A stretch of DNA of 64,000 nucleotides, from NCBI GenBank assembly GCA_949289045.1, contig CASEMN010000004.1, positions 124,001 through 188,000 of the forward strand, given 5' to 3'. The stretch's first letter is position 1; the number at the start of each line of letters is the position of its first letter. Positions 54,680 through 63,788 of the stretch are shown here, piece by piece. The notes beneath the pieces are model-generated. The model was not told where the DNA came from and made no database searches. It worked only from the letters and a program-made list of their open reading frames with translations. The translations under genes were made by a program, and so were the position numbers. This DNA is from an uncultured Oscillospiraceae bacterium. GTDB taxonomy: Bacteria > Bacillota > Clostridia > Oscillospirales > Acutalibacteraceae.

Positions 54680-56422
54680 ATGTCTATGGTAAATATTAAA
54701 ATTAACGGCATGCCCCTGTGTGTGCCGGCTGGAATTTCCATTCTTGAAGCCGCAAGATATGCGGGAATTGAAATTCCTACACTGTGCTACCTTAAAAAGA
54801 TAAACGAAATCGGCGCTTGCCGCATATGCATGGTTGAGGTTAAAGGTGCAAGAAGCCTTGTAACCGCCTGCGTTTATCCCGTAAATGAGGGAATGGAGAT
54901 TTTCACTAACACAGAGCGTGTGAGAAAATCCCGTAAAATCACATTGGAGCTCATCCTCTCCACCCATGACCGCAAATGCCTTTCATGTGTAAGAAGCGGC
55001 AACTGCGAGCTTCAGAAGCTCTGCAAGGAATTCGGTGTTGATGATGAAACCCGTTTTGAGGGTGAAAATCCCCACTATGAGTTTGACGATTCCGCCGCTC
55101 ACATGATCAGAGACAACAATAAATGCATCCTCTGCCGCCGCTGTGTAGCAGCCTGCGACGCACAGAAAGTTTCTGTTATTGGCGCAAATGCAAGAGGCTT
55201 TGATACTCACATCAGTTCTGCATTCGACAAAGACCTTGCAGATGTTTCCTGCGTTTCCTGCGGTCAGTGTATAGTAAACTGTCCCACAGGCGCTCTTAGA
55301 GAAAAGGATGACACAGACAAGGTACTTGCAGCCATCAACGACCCCGAAAAATTCGTGGTTGTTCAAACTGCTCCCTCAATCAGAGTTACTCTCGGAGAAT
55401 GCTTCGATATGCATATCGGCTCAAACGTTGAGGGCAAAATGGTGGCAGCTCTTCGCCGTTTAGGCTTCGACAGAGTATTTGACACCGACTTTGCCGCCGA
55501 CCTCACCATTATGGAAGAGGCAAACGAGTTTATTGAGAGAGTTAAAAACGGCGGCGTTCTGCCCATGATCACCTCCTGCTCTCCCGGATGGATCAAATAC
55601 TGCGAACACTATTATCCTGAGCTTATCCCCCACCTTTCAACCTGCAAATCTCCTCAGCAGATGTTCGGTGCCACAATAAAGACATGGTACGCACAGAAGA
55701 TGGGTATGGATCCAAAGGATATAGTAGTTGTTGGCATTATGCCCTGTACAGCAAAGAAATTTGAGACAGGCAGGGAGAACCAGAACGCTTCCGGATACCC
55801 TGACGTTGACTACGCCCTCACCACAAGAGAGCTTGGCAGAATGATTGAAAGCGCCGGAATTTACTTTAAGAAGCTTCCTGACGAAAAGTTTGATTCTCCC
55901 TTAGGCGATGCAACAGGCGCTGCGGTTATATTCGGTGCAACAGGCGGCGTTATGGAGGCAGCTCTCAGAACTGCCAGCGAAATGCTTACAGGCCGTGAGC
56001 TTGACAGCGTTGAATTCACCGAGGTACGAGGAACTGCCGACATCAAAGAGGCAACCTACAACATCGGAGGAATGGATGTAAACGTCTGCGCTGCAAGCGG
56101 CATAGCAAACGCCCACGAGATCATGGAACGCATAAAGAACGGCACTGCAAATTATCACTTCATAGAGATAATGGGATGCCCCGGCGGATGCGTAAACGGC
56201 GGCGGCCAGCCCATACAGCACGCAGTTGTACGTAACTTCATAGACCTCAAAGGACTCAGAGCAGCTGCGCTTTATGACGAAGATAAAAAGCTGCCCATAC
56301 GCAAGTCCCATGAAAACCCTGCAATCAAAGCAGTTTATGAGGAATTCTTCGGCGAACCCGGAAGCCACAAGGCTCACGAGATTCTCCACACCTCCTACAC
56401 ACCCAGACCCAAGTATAAATAA
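54680..56422 (+). CDS. [FeFe]-hydrogenase catalytic subunit (HydA type)
   Basis: 580 residues. N-terminal [2Fe-2S] domain (PTLCYLKKINEIGACRICMV), a His-Cys cluster motif (HDRKCLSCVRSGNCEL), two [4Fe-4S] motifs (CILCRRCVAACD, CVSCGQCIVNCP), then the H-cluster domain with TSCSPGW, MPCTAKK and MGCPGGCVNGGGQP. The first H-cluster motif has Ser in place of the second Cys of the common TSCCPGW, a change seen in the trimeric, bifurcating group. It makes H2 from reduced ferredoxin and NADH. Maturation genes hydE, hydF and hydG are not in the window. AAAGGGAG precedes the ATG. Confidence 0.96.
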   Translation: MSMVNIKINGMPLCVPAGISILEAARYAGIEIPTLCYLKKINEIGACRICMVEVKGARSLVTACVYPVNEGMEIFTNTERVRKSRKITLELILSTHDRKCLSCVRSGNCELQKLCKEFGVDDETRFEGENPHYEFDDSAAHMIRDNNKCILCRRCVAACDAQKVSVIGANARGFDTHISSAFDKDLADVSCVSCGQCIVNCPTGALREKDDTDKVLAAINDPEKFVVVQTAPSIRVTLGECFDMHIGSNVEGKMVAALRRLGFDRVFDTDFAADLTIMEEANEFIERVKNGGVLPMITSCSPGWIKYCEHYYPELIPHLSTCKSPQQMFGATIKTWYAQKMGMDPKDIVVVGIMPCTAKKFETGRENQNASGYPDVDYALTTRELGRMIESAGIYFKKLPDEKFDSPLGDATGAAVIFGATGGVMEAALRTASEMLTGRELDSVEFTEVRGTADIKEATYNIGGMDVNVCAASGIANAHEIMERIKNGTANYHFIEIMGCPGGCVNGGGQPIQHAVVRNFIDLKGLRAAALYDEDKKLPIRKSHENPAIKAVYEEFFGEPGSHKAHEILHTSYTPRPKYK

Positions 56423-56525
56423 TTTTTGGTTTTTGCCAAAATAAAATTATCCCTCCGTTTTTCTTCACTTATATGCTTTTCCGGCATATGATAAAAGTGT
56501 GAATGAATTTAACGGGGGGATTTTT

Positions 56526-57635
56526 TTGAGCGAAAAGAATATAACATTTTTTCTGGGTGCCAATACGCCAAAAGGCTTTGTAAGTGAATTTTCTCAGCTT
56601 TACAATCCCTTTGACTCCTGGAGCGCATACATACTTAAAGGCGGACCGGGAACAGGAAAATCAGGGATAATGAAAAGAGTTGCGGCAAAGGCTGAGGAGC
56701 TGGGCTTGTATCACGAAAACATTATCTGCTCCTCTGACCCTGACTCCTTTGACGCAGTTATAATACCGGAAATAAAATTTTCAATAGCCGACGGAACTTC
56801 ACCTCATACCATCGAACCGAAATTTCCCGGAGCAGTTGAGGAGATTGTAAACCTCGGAGATTGCTGGAACGGCGAAATGCTAAGAGCGAGAGCAGATAAA
56901 ATCAGAGAAACTACCCTTACCTGCAGTGAGCTGCACCGGCGCAGCGTAAGGTTTTTAAACGCCGCCGCTTCTCTTCAAAACGATACGGTTAGGCTTCTGC
57001 AAAACTCAGCAGACAAGGGAAAAATAGAAAATTATGCTGCCAGGTTTGCCGCAAGAGAATTCGGAACGCCAAAGGGAAGAATAGGAACGGAAAAACGGCG
57101 TTATTTATCGGCTCCGACTCCTAAGGGAATATACACATGCTTTGAAACTGTTGAAGCCCTTGCAGAAAAGATTGTGGTCATCGACGACACCTACTGTGCC
57201 GTCTCTCCCCTGCTTTTGGAAATTCTGCGCAGCCGTGCTCTTTCCTTAGGGTTAGACGTTATAACCTGCCTTAATCCTTTTTCCGGGGAAAACGAAATCG
57301 TACATCTGATTGTGCCCGAAAAAAATCTTGCAGTTTTCACCTCTTCTCCATTGCACCAAAGCACATTTACACCTTACCGCAGAATAAACTCCAAACGTTT
57401 TTTGCAGACAGATGAAATTGCAAGATACCGCAGCAGAATTTCTTTTAATTCCAAAGCTTCCGCAGAGCTTTTGGGAGAAGCAGTATCACTTCTCACAACC
57501 GCCAAAAAGGCTCACGACCTTTTGGAAAGCTACTATGTTCCGGCCATGAACTTCGGAAAAATTGACAGAAAGGCAGACGCTGTAATCAGAGCACTGAACC
57601 TCCGAGCTGCCATGCACTTTTCCGGGGAAAACTGA
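56526..57635 (+). CDS. P-loop ATPase-like protein (PRK06851 type)
   Basis: 369 residues from a TTG at 56526, chosen because GGGGGG lies 6-7 bases upstream; a GTG 27 bases earlier has no ribosome site. Walker A GGPGTGKSG is near residue 39. The second half repeats a P-loop-like region without an intact motif, followed by a helical end. I recall this as a conserved Clostridia/Bacilli protein of unknown function (PRK06851). No signal peptide. Its link to the hydrogenase operon 100 bases upstream is uncertain. Confidence 0.75.
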   Translation: MSEKNITFFLGANTPKGFVSEFSQLYNPFDSWSAYILKGGPGTGKSGIMKRVAAKAEELGLYHENIICSSDPDSFDAVIIPEIKFSIADGTSPHTIEPKFPGAVEEIVNLGDCWNGEMLRARADKIRETTLTCSELHRRSVRFLNAAASLQNDTVRLLQNSADKGKIENYAARFAAREFGTPKGRIGTEKRRYLSAPTPKGIYTCFETVEALAEKIVVIDDTYCAVSPLLLEILRSRALSLGLDVITCLNPFSGENEIVHLIVPEKNLAVFTSSPLHQSTFTPYRRINSKRFLQTDEIARYRSRISFNSKASAELLGEAVSLLTTAKKAHDLLESYYVPAMNFGKIDRKADAVIRALNLRAAMHFSGEN

Positions 57636-57722
57636 AAATAAATTAAATTTTCCACTATCTTTTATAAAAAGTGAAAAGCTCCCATAAAACTTATTCATGC
57701 AAAAATCAAGACCGCCCAAAAA

Positions 57723-57762
57723 GGAGACACTTCGTAAGGAAGCGTCTCCCTTTAAATTTATT
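57723..57762 (+). terminator. Terminator after the P-loop gene
   Basis: GGAGAC (57723-57728) pairs with GTCTCC (57744-57749) and CTTC with GAAG inside, one mismatch, then a T-rich run. Confidence 0.75.
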
Positions 57763-57801
57763 TAACTAGGCAGAATATATGGCAGCTTGCCGAGAGTAGT
57801 G

Positions 57802-57831
57802 TTGATGCTAATTATGATTATGTGCTATACT
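57802..57831 (+). promoter_or_regulatory. Promoter of the acetyltransferase gene
   Basis: TTGATG (57802-57807), 18-bp spacer, TATACT (57826-57831). Confidence 0.65.
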
Positions 57832-57869
57832 TACAATACGATAAATGGGAATTTTTATGAGGGGGATAT

Positions 57870-58319
57870 ATGACTGAAATTTATTGTATGACCCAAATCC
57901 ATAAATATTGGAATGAAACTATTTGTTTGGCTGAAAAATGCTCGTGGAAAGCGGGCCCTTATTTGGCTCAAAAGATGAAAAACAATGACTTTAATACATG
58001 GGAAAGAGTGTTTGTGGCTTGTGTAAATGGAAAAGTGGCAGGATTCTGCACATTGGCTGAAAAGGATGAGCTGCCAAAAGCATATCAGTTTACACCATTT
58101 ATAGGATTTGTTTTTGTTGATGAACCATACCGTGGTAATAGACTATCGGAGTTGATGATTCAAAGCGCAATTTTATATGCTCGTGAGCTAGGATATGAAA
58201 AAGTATATATCATGAGCGAAAAAATAGGGCTATATGAAAAATATGGTTTTGAAAAATTGGGTGATTATAAAACAATATTTGGCTCAATTGATCAGCTATT
58301 TGTTAAGTCAACAATATGA
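57870..58319 (+). CDS. GNAT family N-acetyltransferase
   Basis: 149 residues. The acetyl-CoA-binding motif appears as FVDEPYRGNRLSELMIQSAI (about 89-108), followed by LYEKYGFEKLGDY, the classic GNAT C-terminal motif B. It transfers an acetyl group to an unknown small molecule or protein. The gene is monocistronic, AT-richer than its neighbours and flanked by tandem hairpins, which may mean it was acquired. GGGGGA precedes the ATG. Confidence 0.88.
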   Translation: MTEIYCMTQIHKYWNETICLAEKCSWKAGPYLAQKMKNNDFNTWERVFVACVNGKVAGFCTLAEKDELPKAYQFTPFIGFVFVDEPYRGNRLSELMIQSAILYARELGYEKVYIMSEKIGLYEKYGFEKLGDYKTIFGSIDQLFVKSTI

Positions 58320-58396
58320 TAATTAGATATTTGGCTTAGAGGTTAGCGTATGAGATCACTTTCAAAACGACTGTGTCCACAGGTTTAGCGAGCATC

Positions 58397-58459
58397 GGAT
58401 TGTGACACCACAATCCAAAGTAGAAGTCCGCACACTGAAAAGGGTGCGGACTTCTACTT
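58397..58459. repeat. Two tandem perfect hairpins
   Basis: GGATTGTG (58397-58404) pairs with CACAATCC (58409-58416). Immediately after, AAGTAGAAGTCCGCAC (58418-58433) pairs perfectly with its complement at 58444-58459. Neither is followed by a T-run. They may be terminators for the converging genes, or the end of a vanished mobile element. Confidence 0.65.
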
Positions 58460-58524
58460 ATCCATATATTCTCTATGTAACTTCCTTACGGAGGGTGCCC
58501 CAACGGACGGTCTTTTTGACTTTA

Positions 58525-61500
58525 TTATTTAACCGGAACCAAAACTGTCTTGAATTTAAGCTCCATATCCTTTTTGATAATGAACTCATCGGCCGGATTA
58601 GGTCCGCAGCTGTTAGAACCGGCGCCTCTCATAAAGCCGTCAACGCTCAGGAACACTGTGTTTTCATCCTTTATGTCCTCACGATGTCCCGCATTCTGGA
58701 GAAGCTTACGGGTATACTCATGAACGCTGAAATTAAAGGGCTTATCAGCGGCATAAACCGCAATTCCCACACCGTTTTCGTCAGTGAGCTTTACATAAGA
58801 GGTCATGCCGTGGTTTCCGTTATCCTGAGGCTTGATATAATCCTCATTCATATCCTCAATTTTTGCGCTGTATACGCCCAAGGAAGACTGTGCACGGAAA
58901 TCAGGCAGATTTTCTTTTTCGCCTAAGCCGTAATACTCGGCATTTCTCAAATCTGACGCAAGCTCTACTGTGAAACCAAAGCGTGGGGGCTCCTTATGCA
59001 GCTTCTTGCTGGAAAGCATCTCCTGGCTAATTTCTATTGCGCCGTCACCGGATATAGTATAATCCAGCTTAATAGAACAGAGTTCTTTTTTCTTAACAAC
59101 TATACTTTGAACGGTTCTTACGATTATGTTGCTGCCGCTTCCCTTTAATTCAAAGAGCACGCAGGCAGTTTCATATTTGTCGAGACCGTTTTTATTCCAT
59201 TGCGTAGCAATATTTCTGTCGTTATCTATAGGCGCTCTGTAAAGAGACGGCATAACACCCTTTACTCCTGCCGCAGGAACAGTATTCAGCAGCTCTTTAC
59301 CGTTAACAATATAGCTCGTCATAAGACCGGTTTCCTTTGAAAAGCTTACTTCTCCGCCGTCAAAGGAAATTACAGCCTGCTTAAGTTTCTCTTTAACATC
59401 CGGTCTTATATCGGATTTGCTTGCACCATAGACAAATTTTCCGCTTTCAAGGATAATCTGCTCAGCAGCTATTTCAAAATCATTTTCATCGGTGTAGATG
59501 AAATTTATCTGCCAGTCGTTATTTTTATCGGTTTCACTGTGGGGTGACTTTATAACCTGAGAGGCACAGGGAGCAATATCAAGCTTCAGCTGACCGCTTT
59601 CGGTTTTAATTCCGTTTTTGAGAAGCTCCCAGCCTATATTGATGTAACCTGAGGAACGGAAACGGTTTGTGTTTGTAAATCGATATCCTTCGGCAGTCTT
59701 CTCAGCCTTTACAGGTCTGTAAAGAGCTTTCATTTCATAAGCTCCCGTATGAGGTGTGCGATCGGGATAGAAAAGTCCGTCAACGCAGAAGTTGCCGTCA
59801 TGGATGAATTCGCCGTGATCTCCGCCGTAGGTATAGCGGTATTTTGCACCCTCTTCGGTATGGATAGCCGCATGGTCAGCCCATTCCCAGATACATCCGC
59901 CCATCATTTTATCGTCGGAATAGAACATATCCATATAGTCGGAAAGACCGCCGGGGCCAACACCCATGGCATGGGCATATTCGCACAGGAAGAAGGGCTT
60001 GCCGTTATGTACGTCTTTCTTTCCACGCTCTCTGATTTTTTTCATGGCATCGACACTGGTATACATTTCAGAATGGACATCATAAGCGTGTCTTTTGGTT
60101 CTGCATACTCCTTCATAATGCACGGGAATTTCAGGACAAACCTCTTTGAGCATATGATAGCACGCATCCTGATTTTTCCAGCCGCCGGACTCATTACCAA
60201 GAGACCACATTGTAACACAGGGATGGTTCCTGTCACGCATATACATGAATTTTACACGATCAAGATAATGACCGGTCCACATCTTGCTATTACTTATAAG
60301 ATTCGGTCTGTATATCTTTGCATAGCATCCATGAGTTTCAATATCAGCTTCATCAATAACATAAAGTCCGTATATATCACAGAGTGTAAGGAACATAGGG
60401 TCAGGAGGATAATGTGAGGTGCGAACCGCATTTACATTAAACTCCTTCATAAGCTTAACATCACGAAGCAATTCTTCGGGGGTCATGACATATCCCCCGT
60501 GAGGAGTTGTATCGTGGTGGTTTACACCTTTCATCTTGATTTTGGCGTCGTTGAATAAAAAGACTTCCCCGTCAATCTTTATGGTGCGGAAACCTACAAT
60601 ACTGCGGACAACCTCTTTTTCCTCGCCGTCTTTCGTAAGAGTAAGGTAAAGAGTGTAAACATTGGGGATTTCGGCGCTCCATTTATTTACCTGAAGATTT
60701 TCAAAGGTATATCTTACTTTTTCGGCGGCATTATATACTCCCTTTGCCACTTCTTTTCCGTCGCTGTCAAGAAGCACCGCTTCAATTCCATAGCCGGAAG
60801 TGCTGCCCTTAATATCTACCTCTCCCATAAGATTGAAGCCGTTCTCCGTCTCCTGGGTCTTTACCTGATAGTCGTAAATATATGTCTTATCAAGAACCTG
60901 AATATAGACATCACGGAAAATTCCGTTTTCACGGAACATATCCTGACACTCAAGGTAAGTGCCGTTTGACCATTTATGGACAACTGCTACAAGCTCATTC
61001 TCGCCTCTTTTGAGCATGGGCTTTATATCAAATTCGGCAGTATTATGAGCGCCCTCGCTATAGCCTGCGAATTCGCCGTTTACATAAACGTCAAGAGATG
61101 ATATTGCTCCTAAAAAGGTAAGGATATACTCTTTGTTCTGTCTGTCATCAATATCAAAGGTTTTATAATAAACACCTACGGGCACATCCTCAGGGAACTT
61201 AGGCGGTCTGCATTTGAAAGGATAACGTGAATTAAGATAAAAAGGCGGCTCATAGCCCGTTCTCTGCCAAGTTGAGGGAACATCGATTTCGTCCATATCA
61301 TCTATACCGGTTACAAAAACCTCCGGCATATCAGAAACCTTTTCAAAATATTTAAACTGCCACTTTCCGGAAAGGAATATAATTTTATCGCTGTTTTCAC
61401 GTTCGTGAAGATACTCCGTTTTTTCAAGAGCAGCCCGGCTTCCGAAAGGTATAAAATATGCCCTCGGCTCCATTTTTCCGATGTTATAGGCCGTTACATC

Positions 61501-61533
61501 TTTGTAACGGGTGTGATCAATTGTGTACTTCAT
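58525..61533 (-). CDS. Beta-galactosidase, glycoside hydrolase family 2 (second copy)
   Basis: 1002 residues with the full GH2 layout. Jelly roll with SGKWQFKYF and VPSTWQRTGY, Ig-like domains, TIM barrel with acid/base Glu in MWSLGNESGG (about 447) and nucleophile Glu in FLCEYAHAMG (about 518), and a C-terminal Bgal_small domain. No signal peptide. It shares motif order with the first LacZ but is clearly a different sequence. It is monocistronic; no sugar transporter is adjacent. Substrate is a beta-galactoside by family. Confidence 0.94.
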   Translation of the reverse strand: MKYTIDHTRYKDVTAYNIGKMEPRAYFIPFGSRAALEKTEYLHERENSDKIIFLSGKWQFKYFEKVSDMPEVFVTGIDDMDEIDVPSTWQRTGYEPPFYLNSRYPFKCRPPKFPEDVPVGVYYKTFDIDDRQNKEYILTFLGAISSLDVYVNGEFAGYSEGAHNTAEFDIKPMLKRGENELVAVVHKWSNGTYLECQDMFRENGIFRDVYIQVLDKTYIYDYQVKTQETENGFNLMGEVDIKGSTSGYGIEAVLLDSDGKEVAKGVYNAAEKVRYTFENLQVNKWSAEIPNVYTLYLTLTKDGEEKEVVRSIVGFRTIKIDGEVFLFNDAKIKMKGVNHHDTTPHGGYVMTPEELLRDVKLMKEFNVNAVRTSHYPPDPMFLTLCDIYGLYVIDEADIETHGCYAKIYRPNLISNSKMWTGHYLDRVKFMYMRDRNHPCVTMWSLGNESGGWKNQDACYHMLKEVCPEIPVHYEGVCRTKRHAYDVHSEMYTSVDAMKKIRERGKKDVHNGKPFFLCEYAHAMGVGPGGLSDYMDMFYSDDKMMGGCIWEWADHAAIHTEEGAKYRYTYGGDHGEFIHDGNFCVDGLFYPDRTPHTGAYEMKALYRPVKAEKTAEGYRFTNTNRFRSSGYINIGWELLKNGIKTESGQLKLDIAPCASQVIKSPHSETDKNNDWQINFIYTDENDFEIAAEQIILESGKFVYGASKSDIRPDVKEKLKQAVISFDGGEVSFSKETGLMTSYIVNGKELLNTVPAAGVKGVMPSLYRAPIDNDRNIATQWNKNGLDKYETACVLFELKGSGSNIIVRTVQSIVVKKKELCSIKLDYTISGDGAIEISQEMLSSKKLHKEPPRFGFTVELASDLRNAEYYGLGEKENLPDFRAQSSLGVYSAKIEDMNEDYIKPQDNGNHGMTSYVKLTDENGVGIAVYAADKPFNFSVHEYTRKLLQNAGHREDIKDENTVFLSVDGFMRGAGSNSCGPNPADEFIIKKDMELKFKTVLVPVK

Positions 61534-61614
61534 AACCCTACTCCTCCATCATATCCTTATGTAAAATTTTAACATAATCAGAAAGCCGCTTCAATTAAAT
61601 AAAAAAAACGCATA

Positions 61615-61661
61615 TAAAAAATTTAGAAAGCCTTTTGTGCATTAATCACAAAAGGCTTTCT
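61615..61661. terminator. Terminator of the YdjH-like gene
   Basis: AGAAAGCCTTTTGTG (61625-61639) pairs perfectly with CACAAAAGGCTTTCT (61647-61661), with a T-rich run on the minus strand. Confidence 0.85.
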
Positions 61662-61711
61662 GGTAAATTAAAAAGCAAAACTCTTTTTTCCTACCGGAAA
61701 TAATATTAACT

Positions 61712-62635
61712 TTAAAAGCCTCTTGTTGAACCTCTGTGGCTCGCTCCGCTTGAAGAGACATGGCTGCTGCCAATGGAAACATTTATTCTGCTTCCTCCGC
61801 CGCCGGATGATCTGTTATTATTGTTCCGGTCATTATCATCGCTGATTCTCTGCTGTGTAACATGTCTGTCAACAAGGGTATCAGTCATCAGCGTCATATG
61901 CACAGATGACTTTGCACGGAACGGATACTGATATCCTCCCAGCTTCATTTTATACTTGGACGCAACCAGCAAGCAGACTATACCTCCGGCAATAAGACCT
62001 ACAACAATGGCTGCAATGATTACCGATGTCGTATCCGGTGGTTGACTCTCCTTTTCCGGTTCCGGGGAAACTACAGCTTCCTGATCATTCGGATACACTT
62101 CAGTATATTGTCCATATCCGTAATATTCATTATTTCCGTCATCCGGATTTATGCTGGCATTATAAAGCCCCTGCACATCCATAAGAAAATACTCGACAGC
62201 CTTTTCATACTGTCCCTTTGAAGCGTAAGGACTCATAAAATCTAAAGCATTTTCAACGTTTGTATCACTGAAAAAATTCGTTCCTGATCCTCTTAGGGAA
62301 ATATGTATTTTGCGGTCTCCCATGTTTATGAGAAGCAGTATGCCATTTCTCTCTTCTCCTAAACCATATCCGTTATAATCGAAATAATCGTCACTGTAGG
62401 CTTCTGAAGTTTTTCCCTGAGTATCATTTGTTGTAACTATAACTATATCCACACCGGTAAGGGAAATAGTTTCCTCTACTTTTGCTTCAATAGAAGCTTT
62501 CTGACTCTCGGTGAAAAGTCCAGCAGAATCAACCACACTCGGATTCTTCGCATAAGCAGTAATGCTTAAAGTCAAAAACAATGTAATGACTGTCAAAACT
62601 GCAAAAAGCTTTTTGGAGGTTTTAAATCTATTCAT
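61712..62635 (-). CDS. TPM domain membrane protein (YdjH/YgcG type)
   Basis: 307 residues. Signal peptide (about 1-30, ending SITAYA), a TPM domain (about 33-170, VVDSAGLFTESQKASIEAKV at its start), a membrane helix (about 205-228) and a Ser/Gly-rich cytoplasmic tail that ends SSSGASHRGSTRGF. TPM domains have been linked to photosystem repair in plants and to membrane stress in bacteria. Last gene of an operon with a zinc-ribbon protein and an SPFH-type protein, an order like Bacillus ydjG-ydjH-ydjI. Confidence 0.85.
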   Translation of the reverse strand: MNRFKTSKKLFAVLTVITLFLTLSITAYAKNPSVVDSAGLFTESQKASIEAKVEETISLTGVDIVIVTTNDTQGKTSEAYSDDYFDYNGYGLGEERNGILLLINMGDRKIHISLRGSGTNFFSDTNVENALDFMSPYASKGQYEKAVEYFLMDVQGLYNASINPDDGNNEYYGYGQYTEVYPNDQEAVVSPEPEKESQPPDTTSVIIAAIVVGLIAGGIVCLLVASKYKMKLGGYQYPFRAKSSVHMTLMTDTLVDRHVTQQRISDDNDRNNNNRSSGGGGSRINVSIGSSHVSSSGASHRGSTRGF

Positions 62636-62636
62636 A

Positions 62637-63758
62637 TCAAATTACCCCTCCAAAATTCAAGATAAACAAAGCTACCGGAACGAACACCGCAGCAAATAAT
62701 ATTGCAAGCTTCGAACGACTCAGCGGCAGTTTTCCGCAGGTCGTTCCTGTCTGTCCGTTCATGGCATAGAAATAATCCTTTCCGCCGTTTTTAAATGTCA
62801 TCAGCCACACCGGAACAAGAGCATATCGCCAATCTATATTCATGCTTGCGCTTTTTTCAGTTACAAACACACTGTCATAACCGGAAATTTTATCTCGCAG
62901 AATCTGTGCGGAATAATCTACTACTTCTTCTTTTACCTGTCCCTCTATTTCTTCTGACTCGATATCTCTTTTTTCTGCCTCAAAGCCTGAGAGGTACGCC
63001 ATATTGAAATCCTTAACATCAGAATAGTCAAAGGGCTGAACATTTTCTGCCAAAACTTTATTTGCCTTGCTTAAAGCGTTTTTGCTTATATCTTTAAATT
63101 TAATATCTCCGCCTCTTGCAACAGAGTATGTACTGGTCTCTGTATATCTTGTGTTGCCGCTGCGCCAGGAACGCACCTTTTTGGCACTTGCGTTTATTTG
63201 AGCCTTTGCGTCACAATCAGCCACCCAGTAAGGGAAATATACTCCTGAAATCTTCGCAAGCTGTTTTTTTGAAAAGAAATTCTTAGGCACAAACCACTTC
63301 TTTTTAAGCCACTGAAAAAAGCGTTCTTCAGCCTCATCCTGATCTATGGCAAAGGGAATTATGCAATCAGGTTTAAATTCGCCCTCAAGTCTGCCGGAAA
63401 TCAACACGGGATTATGGCAGAAACAGCAATGGGACGCTGCGGTTGTGGAACTGACTATAACTTCCGCACCGCAGCTGGGGCAGGTATAAACATATCCCTG
63501 AAAATCGTCGCTATCATTTTGAGTCTCGCTTTCAGTCTCCTGTGCGCTCTCGGTGCTCTCGGTGCTCTCGGTGCTTTCGGTATCTTCGGCACTTTCTGTG
63601 CTTTCTGCTTTTTGTTCTTCACTCTTTGCCTGACCGGCTTTTACAAGCTCCTCTTCCGTAAAATACGAAAGGCAGTATTCGCAGTGAAATTTTTGGCTTT
63701 CCGCATCAAATATCAGCCCGCCGTCACAGTTGGGACATTTATAAGTAACAACTGCCAT
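62637..63758 (-). CDS. Zinc-ribbon protein of the YdjG type
   Basis: 373 residues. An N-terminal TFIIB-like zinc ribbon (CPNCDGGLIF...CEYC, about 8-28), a variable Thr/Glu/Ser-rich linker (about 50-85), a second zinc-binding pair (CPSCGAEV, CCFCHNP), then a mixed domain and a C-terminal membrane helix (about 350-370). Bacillus YdjG has a similar layout. It probably works with the TPM protein, one base away, and the SPFH-type protein encoded upstream, at the membrane. Stop and the next start are separated by one base. Confidence 0.82.
   Translation of the reverse strand: MAVVTYKCPNCDGGLIFDAESQKFHCEYCLSYFTEEELVKAGQAKSEEQKAESTESAEDTESTESTESTESAQETESETQNDSDDFQGYVYTCPSCGAEVIVSSTTAASHCCFCHNPVLISGRLEGEFKPDCIIPFAIDQDEAEERFFQWLKKKWFVPKNFFSKKQLAKISGVYFPYWVADCDAKAQINASAKKVRSWRSGNTRYTETSTYSVARGGDIKFKDISKNALSKANKVLAENVQPFDYSDVKDFNMAYLSGFEAEKRDIESEEIEGQVKEEVVDYSAQILRDKISGYDSVFVTEKSASMNIDWRYALVPVWLMTFKNGGKDYFYAMNGQTGTTCGKLPLSRSKLAILFAAVFVPVALFILNFGGVI
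63541..63607 (-). repeat. 9-bp tandem repeat coding for Thr-Glu-Ser units
   Basis: On the plus strand CTCTCGGTG repeats about three times exactly, with diverged copies on each side; on the minus strand it codes TES/AES/AQE tripeptides in the linker of the YdjG-like protein. Its length probably varies between strains. Confidence 0.75.
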
Positions 63759-63788
63759 TATGTATCACACCCTCCTAATACCTCTTTC

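Noticed and set aside
54359-56389. Several long antisense frames opposite the hydrogenase subunits
   Set aside because: Shadows produced by the codon use of the sense genes.
59749-60417. 222-codon plus-strand frame inside the second GH2 gene
   Set aside because: Fully contained in the catalytic barrel of a recognised enzyme on the other strand.
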